Positions 12,240 to 24,690 of a DNA stretch of 64,000 bases are shown one piece after another; position 1 is the stretch's first letter; the number at the start of each line of letters is the position of its first letter. Source of the stretch: Blasia pusilla (taxonomy: Eukaryota > Marchantiophyta > Marchantiopsida > Blasiales); NCBI GenBank assembly GCA_050084515.1, contig CM114271.1, positions 37,634,001 through 37,698,000 of the forward strand, given 5' to 3'. The notes below the pieces were generated by a model. The model had not been told where the DNA came from and did not search any database. It worked only from the letters and a program-made list of their open reading frames with translations. The position numbers and the translations under genes were made by a program.

Positions 12240-12942
12240 ATCCTCCAATTTTTTTTGGAAAAATGATTAGCATTCCTATCGTGAGTCTGAGCAATTATCA
12301 TACCTTCCTAAACTTGCGTACTAAATTTTTATACGGTTGGGAAAAGTAATCAATTGGAGTGACTTAAAAACTTTGCAGGAAGCTTAGTCACATTAACATA
12401 ATCTAGTGTCCAAAATTTCAGATTCAAAAGTCCAAAAACTATACATCTAATTTCATTGAGACTTTGTAGGAAACTTAGTGACACTAAAATGATCAAGTGT
12501 TCAAAATTTTTTAGATCAAGAGCATGTATGTTGATAAGATGAAAGATGGAGAGACCCTATTTTTTCAAAGATGGTTTAATCGTGTAGGTCCAAAAACCAC
12601 CTTTTTTTGGGCTTTTGGTCACAACTCCATTTTCATTGAAACTTTTCCGGAAGCGTAATTATATTAAAATGATCACGGGTCAAAAATTTAAGATCAAGAT
12701 AAAGTACTTGGACAAGATGAAAAAAAAAAAACCCTCTTCCCATACATGGTTTAATCAAGGGAGATCCAAAAATCACTTTTTAATTTTTGGGATTTTGGTT
12801 ACAAAGTCCATTCTCATTGAAACTTTATATGAAGCTTAATCACACTAGAATGATCCAATGTCCAAAATTTCATATCAAGATCAAATACTTGAATAAAATG
12901 AAAACTATAAAATTCTTCTTTTCATACATAGTTTAATTAAAT
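12240..12942 (+). repeat. ~180-bp satellite array, plus orientation
   Basis: Units are anchored on CCATTTTCATTGAAACTTT (about 12464, 12620, 12804) followed by AATGATC, AATTTCAGATCAAGATCAA and ACTTGGACAAGATGAAAA. This is the same family as at 10.56-11.72 kb but reverse-complemented. The array breaks at 12942, where an LTR-like insert starts. Confidence 0.85.
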
Positions 12943-13414
12943 TGTCACGCCTGTTAGGATAGATCGATCGACGAGATCTAGTAGAGCGTCTTCGGAGATA
13001 CTGGAGGACACCCTCAAGAGATCAAGGATGACTGTTGAGGGCACGGGTAACCTGACAGAGCAGGTTTCCCCTTTGTTTCGGCTCATTTGGAGCCATATTG
13101 ACGAGCTAACTATTCCGAATAAATTACCATTTTGGTATTTTTGACTTTCCACTTTAAGAAGTGATCCTTGATCGGCTATAGCACGTCAAGAGCCAAGGAG
13201 GTGACCTGCAACCATACGTTACCGTGGAGAGAGCTTGGAAGAGGGAAGGGGGTATACTTCCAAGAGAGAGCTTGAGAGCTCATTCTCTCTTTGTTGAAGC
13301 TCATGGCATGAGGTGACGAAGCTATGGTCTTCCTTGCCTTGTGTGTGTAACCCAAACCTCTCATTAAGAGTACGTTTGGTTTGACATGAGAAGGAGAAAG
13401 AGATCATGCGTACA
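12943..13414 (+). mobile_element. LTR-like dispersed repeat (possible solo LTR)
   Basis: This 472-bp block begins TGTCACGCC and ends GCGTACA, and interrupts the satellite. Its reverse complement is closely similar to about 61.63-62.08 kb, just downstream of a gypsy polyprotein, which supports an LTR identity. AAAT occurs on both sides (12939-12942 and 13415-13418) and could be part of a target duplication. However, more than 100 bp of the expected satellite unit is missing at the junction, so this was not a clean insertion. Short open frames inside it are not genes. Confidence 0.5.
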
Positions 13415-14450
13415 AAATTTTAGATAAAGATCAAGTACTTTGACAAGATGAAAAAAAGAAAAAACCCTCTTACGATACATGGTTTAATTAAGGAGGTCCA
13501 AAAATCAAAATTTAATTTTTGGGCTTTTGGTCACAAGTCCATTCTCATTAAAACTTTACATGAAGCTTAATTGCACTAGAATGATCCAGTGCCCAAAATT
13601 TCAGATGAAGATCAAATACTTGAACAAAATGGAAAGTAGAAAAAATCTTCTTTCCATACTTGGTTTAAACACATAGGTTCAAATACCACTTGTATAATTT
13701 TGGGCTTTTGGTCGCAACTCCATTTTCATTGAAACTTTGCAAGAAGCGTATTTATACTAGAATGATCAAGTATCCAAAATTTTAGATCAAGATCAATTAC
13801 TTGGACAAGATGAAAAATGGAAAGATCCTTTTTCCATAGATGGTTAAATCATGAAGGTCCAAAAATGACTTTTATATATTTTGGCTTTTGGTTAGGAATG
13901 CATTTTCATTGAAACTTTGGAGGAATCTTGGTCATATAAGAATGATCAAGTAGCCTAAATTTTAAGATCAAGAGCAAATACGTGGACAAGATGAATAAAG
14001 GAAAGACCCTCTTTCTAGAGAAGATTTAATCAAGAAGGTCCAAAAACCACCTATATATTTTTGGGATTTTGGTTAAAAGTCCATTTTCATTGAAACTTTG
14101 CAAGGAGCTAAGACAAACTTGAATTATCAAACATTATAAATTTCAAATCAAGATCAAATTCTTGGACAAAATTAAAAATAGTCACACTCTTTTTCCATAC
14201 ATGGTTTAAATCATGCGAGTGCAAAACCACTTGTAACTTTATGGGCTTTTGTTTATAACTCCATTTTCATTAAAACTTTGCAAGAAGATTATTTACACTA
14301 ATATGATCCAATGTCCCAAATGTGAGATTAATATAAAATACTTGGACAAGATGAAAAATAATTAGACCCCCTTTCCATAGAAGGTGAAATCGCAAGGGTC
14401 CAAAACCACTTATATATTTTTGGACATTTTGTGACAAGTACATGGAACTT
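13415..14450 (+). repeat. ~181-bp satellite array, plus orientation, continued
   Basis: The CATTTTCATT(G/A)AAACTTT anchor recurs at about 13536, 13717, 13899, 14080 and 14260, a period of 180-182 bp. The spacer phrase GGTCCAAAAACCACTTxTATATTTTTGGG is present in each unit. Substitutions are spread across units with no strongly conserved sub-block, so no protein-binding box stands out by eye. Confidence 0.88.
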
Positions 14451-15265
14451 TTTAAATGATTAAAATTGTGTTAGAAAATATGAATTTTTTAATAAAATAA
14501 TTAATAAAAGTTTAAGAAAATTTCAAAAGAGATCATAAAAATAGGGTAAGAATTAATTATGGTCCCTTTGTTGAATTTTAAAGTTATCTTTAAATTTTAA
14601 AAAAGATGTAGAGCTTAACATTCAAAAATTTGATAAATAAATATTTTATACCAATAATCATGAAACTCTAACTTAAATCTCTTAAAATTTCATATCTTCT
14701 TCCTTAGGAAATTAGGAAGAAACTAGTTAGACTTATGTTTTCAACCCCCATTTCTAAATTAATAAAATAAAATCTCTAATTTTGATCCGGCAATTTTTTA
14801 AAAACTTGGTTCAGAAGTCCCTCACAACCAAGCTTGAAAAAAAATATTTAAATAGAAATTAAAATTAAGTTTTTTTTGTTTTTTGCAGAATAATTAATTT
14901 TCCCCTTTGTATCGTTGCGACTTCTCATTTTTTCCAAGCTAATTGTAAGCTCCCCTGCAAACTCAACTTGAAACTAAAACTTTTAACAAATTTTTTGCCT
15001 AATTATCAAAAAATAATTTATTTTTTAATTGGAAAGATAAACTAAATATGAGGAGCCTTGAAAAAAAATTTGGTATTGATTTTTTCTTATAAAATATATT
15101 TAAATCTTTTTAATATAACTCCTTAACTCTCTTTTCTATTCCATTTTTAGCTTAGTATAGGGTTGAATTAAACAGAAATTAGAGAGATAGTTGAAAGGCT
15201 TCATATGTGGCACTGATTGGGGGCAAGGTTTCCCAAGAACAGACATGCCAAACCAATTGAAAATG
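14451..15265. other. AT-rich stretch, no gene
   Basis: Very AT-rich sequence. About 27 bases near 14534-14560 (ATCATAAAAATAGGGTAAGAATT...) reappear in reverse complement near 16285-16330, so the AT-rich blocks on either side of the 15.53-16.11 kb satellite may be inverted relatives. Confidence 0.4.
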
Positions 15266-15525
15266 CGGATTATTTTTTTGCATCTGAGTCGCCTGTGCGG
15301 GTTCATACCCGTGGGAACAAATACGGGTCGGGATGAAGAGAACAAGTGGCAATTGGGCCATGGACACAACTGTGGTCGGATGCGGGCTTGACTCGGGGAA
15401 GTAGCGGGTTTGGCGGTCTAGCAAGCGGGCCTCATGCAAGCCTAATGAATGTAACGTGGGCCTAGCAGGTAAATGGGCCAGACGCGGGCTAGTGGGCCTT
15501 GAGCTCATGCGAGGGCTCGGCGAGA
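15266..15525. repeat. GC-rich dispersed repeat insert
   Basis: A sharp G+C-rich block inside AT-rich satellite territory, dense in GCGGGCTT, GTGGGCC and GGGCCTTGAGCTCA. Similar wording occurs at 21.47-21.72 kb (AGGGCCTTGAGCTCA, GCGGGCCCAACGTGGGCT). The block ends exactly where the satellite resumes (AGTCCCAAATTTCAG), suggesting an insertion. No termini or coding capacity recognised. Confidence 0.45.
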
Positions 15526-15529
15526 ATCG

Positions 15530-16110
15530 AGAGTCCCAAATTTCAGTTCAAGATGAAATCCTTGGGCAAGATGGAAAATGGAAAGACCCCATTTTTCCAG
15601 AAGGTTTAATAGGGAGGGATCAAAAACCACTTAAATATTTTTGGGTTTTTTTAACAAAACTCCTTTTTCATTGAAACTTTGCTGAAATTCTAGATACACC
15701 TAAAATCAATAGTCTCAAATTTCAGGTCGAGATGAAATACTTGATCAAGATGGAAATTGGAAGGATCCTATTTTGCTAGAAGGTTTAATCGGGAGGGTCC
15801 AAAAACCACTTAAATATTTTGGGTTTTGGTCTAAAGTCTATATTTCTTACAACTTTGGAGGTAGCATTGATACACATTAAGGAACAAGTGTCCCTAATTT
15901 TAATTTAGGATGCATTACTTGGACAAAATGGAAAATTGAGAGATCCTACTTTGCTAGAAGGTTTGATTGCCATGGTCCAAAAACCACTTAATTTTTTTTG
16001 GTTTTTGGTTGCAATTCCATTTTTCAATGGAAGTTTCCAAGTAAGTTAGATATACTTGGATGATGAAGTGGCCCAAATTTCATGTGAAGATCATATAATT
16101 AAATATGATG
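15530..16110 (+). repeat. ~178-bp satellite array, plus orientation, third block
   Basis: About three units of the same family, with anchors near 15665, 15835 and 16020. These units are more diverged from those at 13.4-14.4 kb than those are from one another; for example AAATTTCAGTTCAAGATGAAATCCTTGGGCAAG replaces the usual phrase. Confidence 0.8.
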
Positions 16111-17690
16111 AATAATGTACATAATTTTTATTTATTTATTTCATATTTTGGGAATAATTAATAAAAGAGAGTAAGAGAGCGTGTCAAAAAAAAATCTTCA
16201 ATTTTTTTTTCAAAAGAAATTATATTTTTAATGTTAAAGTAAATTCTTTATTGGGAAATTTCAATCATTTTTTTAATGATTTATAAATCACGGGAAGAAT
16301 TAATTCTTACCTTATTTTTATGATTTTTTTGCAATTTTTTCTTAACCTTTTGAGGATTCCATTATTTATTTGAAACCTACTTTCCATTTTTAGTAATTTT
16401 TAAAGGTCCATTAGGGGGTCATACTTATTTCTTACTAGTGTTTATTATATTATAATCTTTCAATTTATGAATAAAATTTTCATCTTTCATGTCTAAAAGA
16501 TTGATGATCAAATTTTATTTTTAATTATTGGAGTATTTTTTAAGGATATTTGGCCAAAAATATGATGATTGGTTTAGGTGCCAATTTTTGGAAAATCATA
16601 CAATGAATCATCCCATTTAATATTAATTCACCAATTCTCCTTGTATTATCTCATAATTTTATTTCAAGTAAATTAATATTGAAATATATTTTCAACCATA
16701 TACGTACAATATGAGCTTCCCAATTAATTATTTTATTTTAGAATATTATAATTATTTGAACCTTCCCCTTGTATTAGTTTTTAGTTTAGTATAGTTTTTA
16801 GTCCAAAATAGGCTTTGTAGACAATAATTATTTTTTCAAATAAGAAATTATATCCCCTAATGAAATGTAAATTCAAAATGTTCTAAAATATGAAAATATA
16901 TTTAGAAACGATACTAAGTAAAATTATAATTTTTTTAATCAAACAAACCTTTCCCTTATCGTATTTTCCACCTTACCCAAGCATAACCCTAGAGAAAGCT
17001 TAGAGACATTTCATGAACTCACTTCATGGACAAATTTTATAAGTAGGTCTCATTCATAGGCCTTCCAAGTTAGCTCACACCCATAATAGTAGGAATCAAT
17101 GAAGAATGAAATTGAAACTCCATATCATCTTCCAACTCGAAATCACCATCCATAGAACTTCATGCAGAAACATGCACTCAACTTTATCCAAGGGGTGCAA
17201 TATTTGTCCATGAGATTGTAGAAAGAAGCCAATTTCAATAAAAAATTTAAACATTTTTTACAAAAATAGGTAGTACCCAACGATATGTGGATTGAGAGGA
17301 ACCTCATACTTATATACATTATAGAGATATGAGCACAAACTCATCCTATCTAATCGGATTTATCATCAGATATATGTAATATCGGTTCACACGTCTCGCG
17401 AACTCTTCCCGTATCTCTAGTCATGCCCCCCTCCCTCCTCCACGAGAATAGTCCTCTCCAACTCAACATTGGCTCTACTAGCATGTGTGTTGTGTTGGAA
17501 ACATCTCCCAACCTCTCTCAAGGAATCCAATGAATTCTTCTTGCATTGAAGAAGGGTAATCATATGTTGGAGGATATCCCCCTTCCATCCTTTAAGAAAC
17601 GTCTTGCCATAAGAAAGATAGCAAGATTAATTTGAATCTCCTCAAGACAAGATCATCCACCAATGGATTTCGATGATCGCTTAGAAAAAA
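16111..17690. other. AT-rich stretch, no gene
   Basis: Low-complexity AT-rich sequence followed from about 17000 by more balanced sequence. No supported feature. Confidence 0.5.
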
Positions 17691-17765
17691 AATTTGAGTT
17701 CTATTGAGGGCATCCTAGACTACTTGTGGATTCAACCCTTGTGCAAAGAAGAAGTTCTCTGCCTT

Positions 17766-20068
17766 TTAATTTTGGAGGTCTATGGCAATCCTATGAACAA
17801 GATCTCCTCGATCATACATGTCAATGAAGCGGATGAGCCACGATCTCATCGCCCGATCAATTCTTTGTTGACATGGGATTTCTCCTTGAGCCATCCCATC
17901 TACGTTCACTTTGAGGTCATAATTGGATTGGGGGCTACGATGTCCCAAATTGAAAGTGAAGTTTTTTTGCTCTTGGGATTACTTGCAATTCAAAGCGAGT
18001 GCATTACTATCGGGCGCACGAAAAGATATGCCAAAAAGGTGATATAGTCTTCCTAACCAAGGTTTTCTACAAGTTGGACACATGTGTGATAGTAATATGG
18101 CCTTTTGAAGACAATATGGATGCCAAGCTTTACATGTGTCTATCACGTAGCAACCTTCTGCAAAAATGGGATTGAAGCAAATCATGCGATTCAGCCAATT
18201 ATTTGGCGTGAGGATCCCTCCTTCAACTATGGCAAGTGCCTTCATTCAATTAAGCACATCTTATTTTTGTGTGCTTGGATTGAGAGGCGTTGGTGCTAAA
18301 ATCACATAAGCATAGTTGGTAGCGTTTGGATCCACTACATTGTGACATTGTCCCATACTGCGTATAGAGCAGGTAGCCACAACTTCTTGAGAGGTTGAAA
18401 TAAGATCATATCAATCTCTTTCAAGAGATGACCCTTGTGTAGAGTTGTCTTAGGTGTGAGTTCTCCCACGTTGCCCCTTGCTCTCTATCGTAGAAGTTCA
18501 TCCATTTCTTGCTTTCATCTTGCCATGATGGATTCGTATGCCCTCCTCTGGACCATTGCTCCATATGGTCTACCATTACAACTCTTTATTTTTTATGTAA
18601 TTTATCTTTGGCAATTGACTCATTCACATTCCTCTCCATCTCTCTCTTAAGTCTTTTGTGCTCCTCAAAAACTTTTTGGTGCTTCCCCTTTAAAATGTTG
18701 AATTCAGCTTCCAAATCATAAGTGCGTTGGAAATTCTTTACTGAACTCTCAAATTCTGATAGTTGAGAAATAACCTTGCTATTTACCAAAGAAATTTACC
18801 AAAGCACTCTCCCCACAAAAGGTTGTGGAAACATCACCGCGATATACAAGGCGATCAAAAATCTCTCCAAGCCCATCAAAACTCATATTACAACCTATAT
18901 AGAGGTCAATCAAAACACCTCTTACGTCCTCAAAAGTATCCTTCCCCAATGGGACTAGCCCTTGATTTTTATTCTGTCATGTATCTCCTCTTGGTTAATG
19001 GATTTCTTCCGTCTCCATCCATCCAAAGAAGATAGTAGGCCTCTAAAGCTTATTAGCAATCTTGGTGTATCGTGGGGTTCTTCCCCTCTTCCTTCATCCT
19101 CTACGTCATGAGGACTACAATCTTCATGAGGCGGAAATTCCATCTTTAACTTGTCTTCTAGAAAAATCCGAAAGCAAAAAGTCATTACAAAAATATTCAA
19201 TAATAGTGAAATGATGACACATAATACATCCATGTATCATACATCCCTGATCATTTACAATCATTCAAAATCATACATTCATATTAATCAATCATGTCTT
19301 ACATTCCTGGTGAAAAATATACAATCCTCAAACGGATTTATAATCACACTATGGTGGTAACAAAAATCCCATTTCCATACATTCCATGAGCATATATACT
19401 TGGTCTTAATTCCGAATCCATATTGTCTAAACCTAATATTTTGAATTTTCTTTGATTTACACAATAATATACTCTAGGACTTTGTGATCAGAGGGGTTTG
19501 GAGCTAATTCCAACTTTTGAATCCTTTCCAAATAAGTCCATCTAACATTTGCAAGGCATCCTTGATAGCATGATTTTGTCACATAGTTCAAATTTTTCAC
19601 AATCATTCTTATGACATAGATTTCTGTGACTATGCCAAAAGGAAGATACTTAGGCCCTATTGTCAACTCCGGTACTATGTGCCCAACATGCTTTTTTTTT
19701 TCATTGGGCCACTATCTCTAAGACGAGACTAAGCACTTATCATCCCATAAAGCATTTCCACAATCTCCAACCTTGATGTATTGCTCAGAGTTGATACCAA
19801 AATGGATGATGATTTTCCCACCATGAAGTTCGGTATGAAAAACTCCTCGCTTGTGAACAGTCTCCTTGGTAACAAGCAAGGCAACCGCAAGTTGGATGAT
19901 ATTTGATGTCATCACAAGACATGTGATCTTCTGAAAATCTCCTAAACTCTCCCCTCCATACTTTAAGATATGGCATGCTTGCATCCAATTTTCAAAGTGC
20001 CCACCATTCCAATATGGATAGATGGCACGCGGTAGATCCTCAATCAACCTTCCTAAAATGGGAATCAT
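17766..20068 (-). pseudogene. Decayed gene: kinase-like, coiled-coil and RING-like parts
   Basis: Read from right to left, several minus-strand frames make protein-like sequence that no single frame carries. 19718-20068 contains HTELHGGKIII followed about 15 residues later by VGDCGNA. These sit where a protein kinase has its HRDLKxxN catalytic loop and DFG motif, but the D of HRD, the Asn and the F of DFG are all changed. 18586-18789 is a charged coiled coil (LKGKHQKVFEEHKRLKREMER). 17979-18245 contains a cysteine/histidine cluster (CKAWHPYC ... CPTCRKPW) like half of a RING finger. Whether these are one gene or neighbours is unclear. Multiple stops and frame changes rule out a working product. 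An unidentified repeated gene family is as likely as a single host pseudogene. Confidence 0.38.
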
Positions 20069-20221
20069 CCCTCAATGTAAAATAGTAGCAATCATCTCCT
20101 CATGCATCATTGATTGTCTTGAATATAGCCAAGATGCTTCCTTAAACATCTTCATGCAATGAGGCCTAATCCGAAACAAATCATACTCTCAAAGAAAAGA
20201 GGAGGAACATATGAAGGAAAT

Positions 20222-21217
20222 TGTCGCGACCCTCATGACCAAACAAGTGCCAAGCGGAACATCGGAACATTAGCGGACTCACGCTAAGATGGTTTGCGCG
20301 TTGGAGTTGTCTCAAAGAGGAGACAAGAGACGAGACGCGAGCAAGGAATCGCGTTTTAGGTGTTATGGTCGCGACTGAGAAACCTGGACCAAACGCGGAA
20401 TGAGACTTGAAAGAAGTTGAGTCTAGGAAGTGGGTTGCCAAAGGAAAGATCCGGATTTGGAACGCCACTAGCGTTTGAGAGTTTCCGACTGTATTTATGG
20501 CCATAACTTTTAGCGCCAAGATGCGTTTGAAACAAATAAGAGAGCGTTGGAAAGCTTATGGAGAGCTGGTTCAAACGCACAAAAGATTGCTGCAAACGCA
20601 TAAGCAACGGCCGAGATACAACCCGAAAACGACTGCAAGTGGAGTCGGGTTGAGGGCCACAATGAAGGGCCGACCCTCTTTTCCCAAAGGGGAGGGGTTA
20701 TTGGAGAACCCCAGAAGTACTAGAAAGGGGGAAGGTCTCTGAGAGTGCTTGGAACCCAAACCCCACTATGGGCGCCGCGGGGCGGCTCAAGGGCATGGAA
20801 CGGAACGTGAGTTCGGGCGTTGGGTTGGAAAACCTGCACCAAGTCCATTGAGGCGATTTTAGACATCCCTCTTGGATTTCACACCGCGACTCAATTACTT
20901 GGGTCTCGGTTCGGAACTCACCCGAGGACCGTTGAACAGTTGGGATCGCTAGGCGCGCAAGTGCCGTTTCAGATCCCTGGACTAACCAGGAAGTCTGTTC
21001 CAAGTCTTGAAGGACTTGCCATGTGGTGGAAGCTAGGAACTAAGGAAGGTTGATGAGACGCCGAGTTGAGGACTCGGTGGGTTGGAACGCCGGTTGGCCC
21101 AGACCCGACTAACGAGAGTGCGTGTTTGGGTGCAGATCGGCGATGAGTTCGTGACCTACTGAACGCACGCTTCCGCAACACTAAAGATTGACGTTCAAGG
21201 AGAGTAGGGGCGCGACA
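20222..21217. mobile_element. Solo LTR, 996 bp, with 5-bp target duplication
   Basis: The block begins TGTCGCGACCC and ends GGGGCGCGACA, an inverted TG...CA terminus typical of plant Ty3/gypsy LTRs. It is flanked by identical GAAAT pentamers (20217-20221 and 21218-21222), the 5-bp target-site duplication expected of retroviral-type integration. No polyprotein, primer-binding site or polypurine tract adjoins it, so internal sequence was removed by LTR-LTR recombination. G+C content is well above the flanks. No second copy was noticed in the window. Confidence 0.88.
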
Positions 21218-21239
21218 GAAATGGTGAAAATGTGGGTTA

Positions 21240-21830
21240 TTTAGGGCTTAATACCCTAATTATGAGCATTTTGGGCCCCTCTTATGGGCCCTTTACTTAT
21301 GGGTTTTACATTTGTGCCCATTTTAGGGTTACGAAATGAGTTCACACTTAGCCTCAACCAGTGACCGACCGCTACGTGTCCTTGCAAGATTTGTGGGATG
21401 TCAGCCCAGTGTAGGCATGGAGGACAAGTTGCAGAGTGCCATGTGGCAACCTCTAATTGGCTAATGGGATGAAGGCTAGGCATAGGGCCTTGAGCTCACA
21501 TGCAGGCTAGGCTCAGGCCACCATCGCACGTCTTGGCTCGCGTGCAGGCTAGGTAGGGGTCTCCAACAAGCATGTTGCCAAGTCTTGTGGGCTTGATATG
21601 GATTGGATGCGACAAATGGGAGCAGTCGAGCATGCGGGCCCAACGTGGGCTCAACTTGTCTACGATGCAAGACCCAATAGGTCTAACGTGGGCTACAAAT
21701 CAAGCAACAAAAATGGGTGTCGGGTTGATGGGATGAGGTGCAGGCTATGGGAGGCGCCCGCCGGGGGTACCCAGGCACCGTGGCGTGCATCCGAGCCTAT
21801 ACGAACATGTTTGTCCTCGAGACAGACATA
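21240..21830. repeat. GC-rich dispersed repeat, second copy
   Basis: G+C-rich sequence with repeated GGGCC, GCAGGCTAGG and GTGGGCT words, sharing phrases with 15266-15525. It follows the solo LTR almost directly. Short open frames across it on both strands have no recognisable domain. Confidence 0.35.
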
Positions 21831-21839
21831 AGTCTGCGT

Positions 21840-24530
21840 GCAACCTTCATTGGGAGCTTCTTAACTTGAGGTAATGTCCATAATAATATGATCTCATGGG
21901 CTTTATAATGAATTTATGAAGAATTTTTAATTTCAATAAAGGAGGGGAAAACATAAAATAAAGGTCACAAAATAAGGCTAAGAGGAAAATAGATAGAAGT
22001 TATTTTTTAAAAAGAGAAGACTTATAAGATTTTTTTTTTTCAATTGGGGAGGGTAAAAGAGATTATATTGAAAGGGATTCATTTTCAACAACTGTTGTCT
22101 TTTAAAAAAAGGTTTTTCATTTTCAATAAAACAATGGAGGAAAATTAAGTGTTCAATTGTCAATAAGAGAGGGAAGGAGCAATGGGGAATTTAAAATAAG
22201 GAGGGATAAGAGAGAAAGTTATAAATGCTTGAAGGCTTGACAAAAGATTTCTTTTAGGAATTTCATCAATACTCCTTTGCTTGGTAAACTTTTTGTCACT
22301 CTGAATTTTTGTTGTGCCACAAGTCCTAGGCTTCTTAAGGAATTTATGAAGAGAGATTTAAATGTTCATGAAGGAGTGAAGGATAGAAAGGAAAATTTTA
22401 TCAAATGAGAGGAAGGACAAAAAGAAGAGGGGATAATGTTTTAATGAAAGAAGACTTCATAAGATTTGTTTCAAGAATGTGATTTTCAATAGGAAATTTG
22501 AAGGAAGATAATATTGAATTCTCAATAAAGTATGAAAAAAAGAAAGGGATAGCTTTTCAACAAGGACTATATTTTTCCTATTTTAAATTTCTTTTATGAA
22601 GGGTGGTGACTCTTTTCTAAAGGTGTTCTCTCTACGTACCACGAGTACCACCTTTCACACCAATTCTTAAAAATATTTCTTTACTCTAAGCATAGAAGAG
22701 GACACAAAAAAGAAGACATACGATAAGGTTCTTAAAATTTTTTTTAAAGGATTTTTTAATAATTTAAAAAAATAAATTAATTTCCTTAAAAAATCCCAAT
22801 TTTCCTCATTTCCAGAATAAACTTTTTTAAGTAGGGAAATTTTTAATCTATTTAAAAATAGTGGGTAAAAATGAGGAAGAAGACTATATAGAAGAATGGT
22901 GGGACAATAAGTGTTCTTTAAAAAGACAAAAGCCATTTATTTTATAAATTCAATTCATTCATAAATTTTTTACTATTTTTTTTGTTAATTTTTAGTTTAA
23001 GATATGAAGATAATATCAAGAGTACTTTTATCATAACACATCTATTTTTCTACATTTTGAGATTTAATTAGATCTTTTTTTTTTAAATGACTTAATAAAT
23101 TATCCTAAATTTTTCACTAATTCTTGTTTGCATAATCTTTTCAATGAATTATTTATTTTTGAAAACTATTTGAATGAAAATTTTCATAATTTAGTAATTT
23201 CTTGTGCATTAGTTATTAAACTAATGCACAAGAAGTTATTAAACTAGTGCTCAATCATGTAAGTCTTTTAGTTTAGCTCAAGAATCATGGCAAGTTAAGA
23301 AAAGCAGAATGTCTTAATATTGATGCAAAGAGGGTGTAATTTAAAAGATGTCTTTAAGCGGACTAGGCTATGTAGGCATAGAATGGACTAATTGTTACAT
23401 TCTATAGAGTACGGGTCTATGCGGAATTTAAAATCAACGAGCTAAAGAGGTGGATTAAGCACATATACTTAACAAAGCGAAACTTGAACTCGATTCCATA
23501 TATAATGTCATGCATGGATATGGACTTGGCCTATGTGAACCATGTATAATTTTGTCTTCAATTTCTGCTCTTTAAAAATAGTATGATATGTGCACATAAC
23601 ATTCTCTAATCGTCAAACGAGATAATTTTTCATCCTAGTGACATCCAAGAAATTGGCAAGATATAATGTTATACTTATGACCGCTTAGTTTGGACTTGTA
23701 ATGATTTCATATGACTTGAGCCATCAATGTGATGCCATATAAATACGAGCAAAGAAATTTTTTTATCCTTAGTGCAGAATTGAGTAAATATATAATAGCA
23801 TATATAAAGATGTCTTCTACCAAGTGCAATGCCCATATGGCAGGGAGAATGTCAAATAGAATAAGTTGTGTTTCTATGTGATGTATTACCAACATTAGGA
23901 AGTGACAAATTTTAAGCTCATATCGTGGGAATATACATTTCTAACCATGTAAATTAGTTGTTAGCAATAAAAATCTTAGATCCATTGATCCTATGAATCC
24001 TAGAACATTTTTACATGAAGGATTGGATACACCTTAATAAATGTTTCTCTTTAAGACATAAATATTATCTTTCAGTCTTTACCTATGAATTTTGTATAGG
24101 GCAATAGCTTCCAATGTTATTGCACTACTTTCACTTCTAATGTGGCCTATATACTTACATGCATATATGCACGTCATGCTTACAATAAAGAGATTGAATA
24201 AATACACAACAAAGTCAAATATTTGATCTCAATATTACTCCTAGCCCACTCTTAGCTGAAAAGAATCCATGCTTAAGATACTAGCGTTGCCAAGTTTCAA
24301 TGTATCACAAATACCACTCTATAGGTTTGATATCTAAAGACAGAATTCAAATTAAGGCTCAATTGGGGCATATTCCCTCTATCTTGGGAAAATCCATGGT
24401 AACATATCTGCACAAATTACCCACCCATACAATATCACAAAGGAATTAGAGTACACAATATACTCTTTCATTATAATCTCTCCGAAAAAGACAATCTCAT
24501 AACATACGAATAGGATCTTAAGATATAATT
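21840..24530. other. AT-rich stretch, no gene; one small inverted repeat
   Basis: 21.90-22.55 kb contains a loosely recurring phrase TTTCAATAAxxGAGGxxA about seven times, possibly an old degenerate tandem repeat. 23201-23232 is a 14-bp-arm inverted repeat (CTTGTGCATTAGTT and its complement). Otherwise nothing is supported. Confidence 0.45.
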
Positions 24531-24534
24531 CAAG

Positions 24535-24690
24535 TGCAGGCTTTTTGCAAGAAATCTTATGCAGGGCTAAAACCATCTCACGTGGACAAGCCTGATTGGG
24601 TTAGATGGAATTGGTACTACAATTTTGACTATGGTCAAGAGGACATCCACCCAAGGTATTTAGAAGAGAATACTGCTCATCTATGTGAGT
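24535..24690 (+). repeat. Dispersed repeat related to 31.0-31.8 kb
   Basis: The order of phrases GCAAGAAATCTTATGCAGGG, TGGTACTACAATTTTGACTATGGTC and GACATCCACCCAAGGTA recurs, with divergence, at 31455-31665, and part of it at 31090-31130. Confidence 0.5.

Noticed and set aside
18435-18721. Hydrophobic plus-strand frames suggesting a membrane protein
   Set aside because: They are antisense to the charged coiled-coil frame; hydrophobicity is a shadow of Lys/Glu codons on the other strand.
20181-21200. Many overlapping 70-110-codon frames on both strands
   Set aside because: All lie in the GC-rich solo LTR, where few stop codons are expected by composition.
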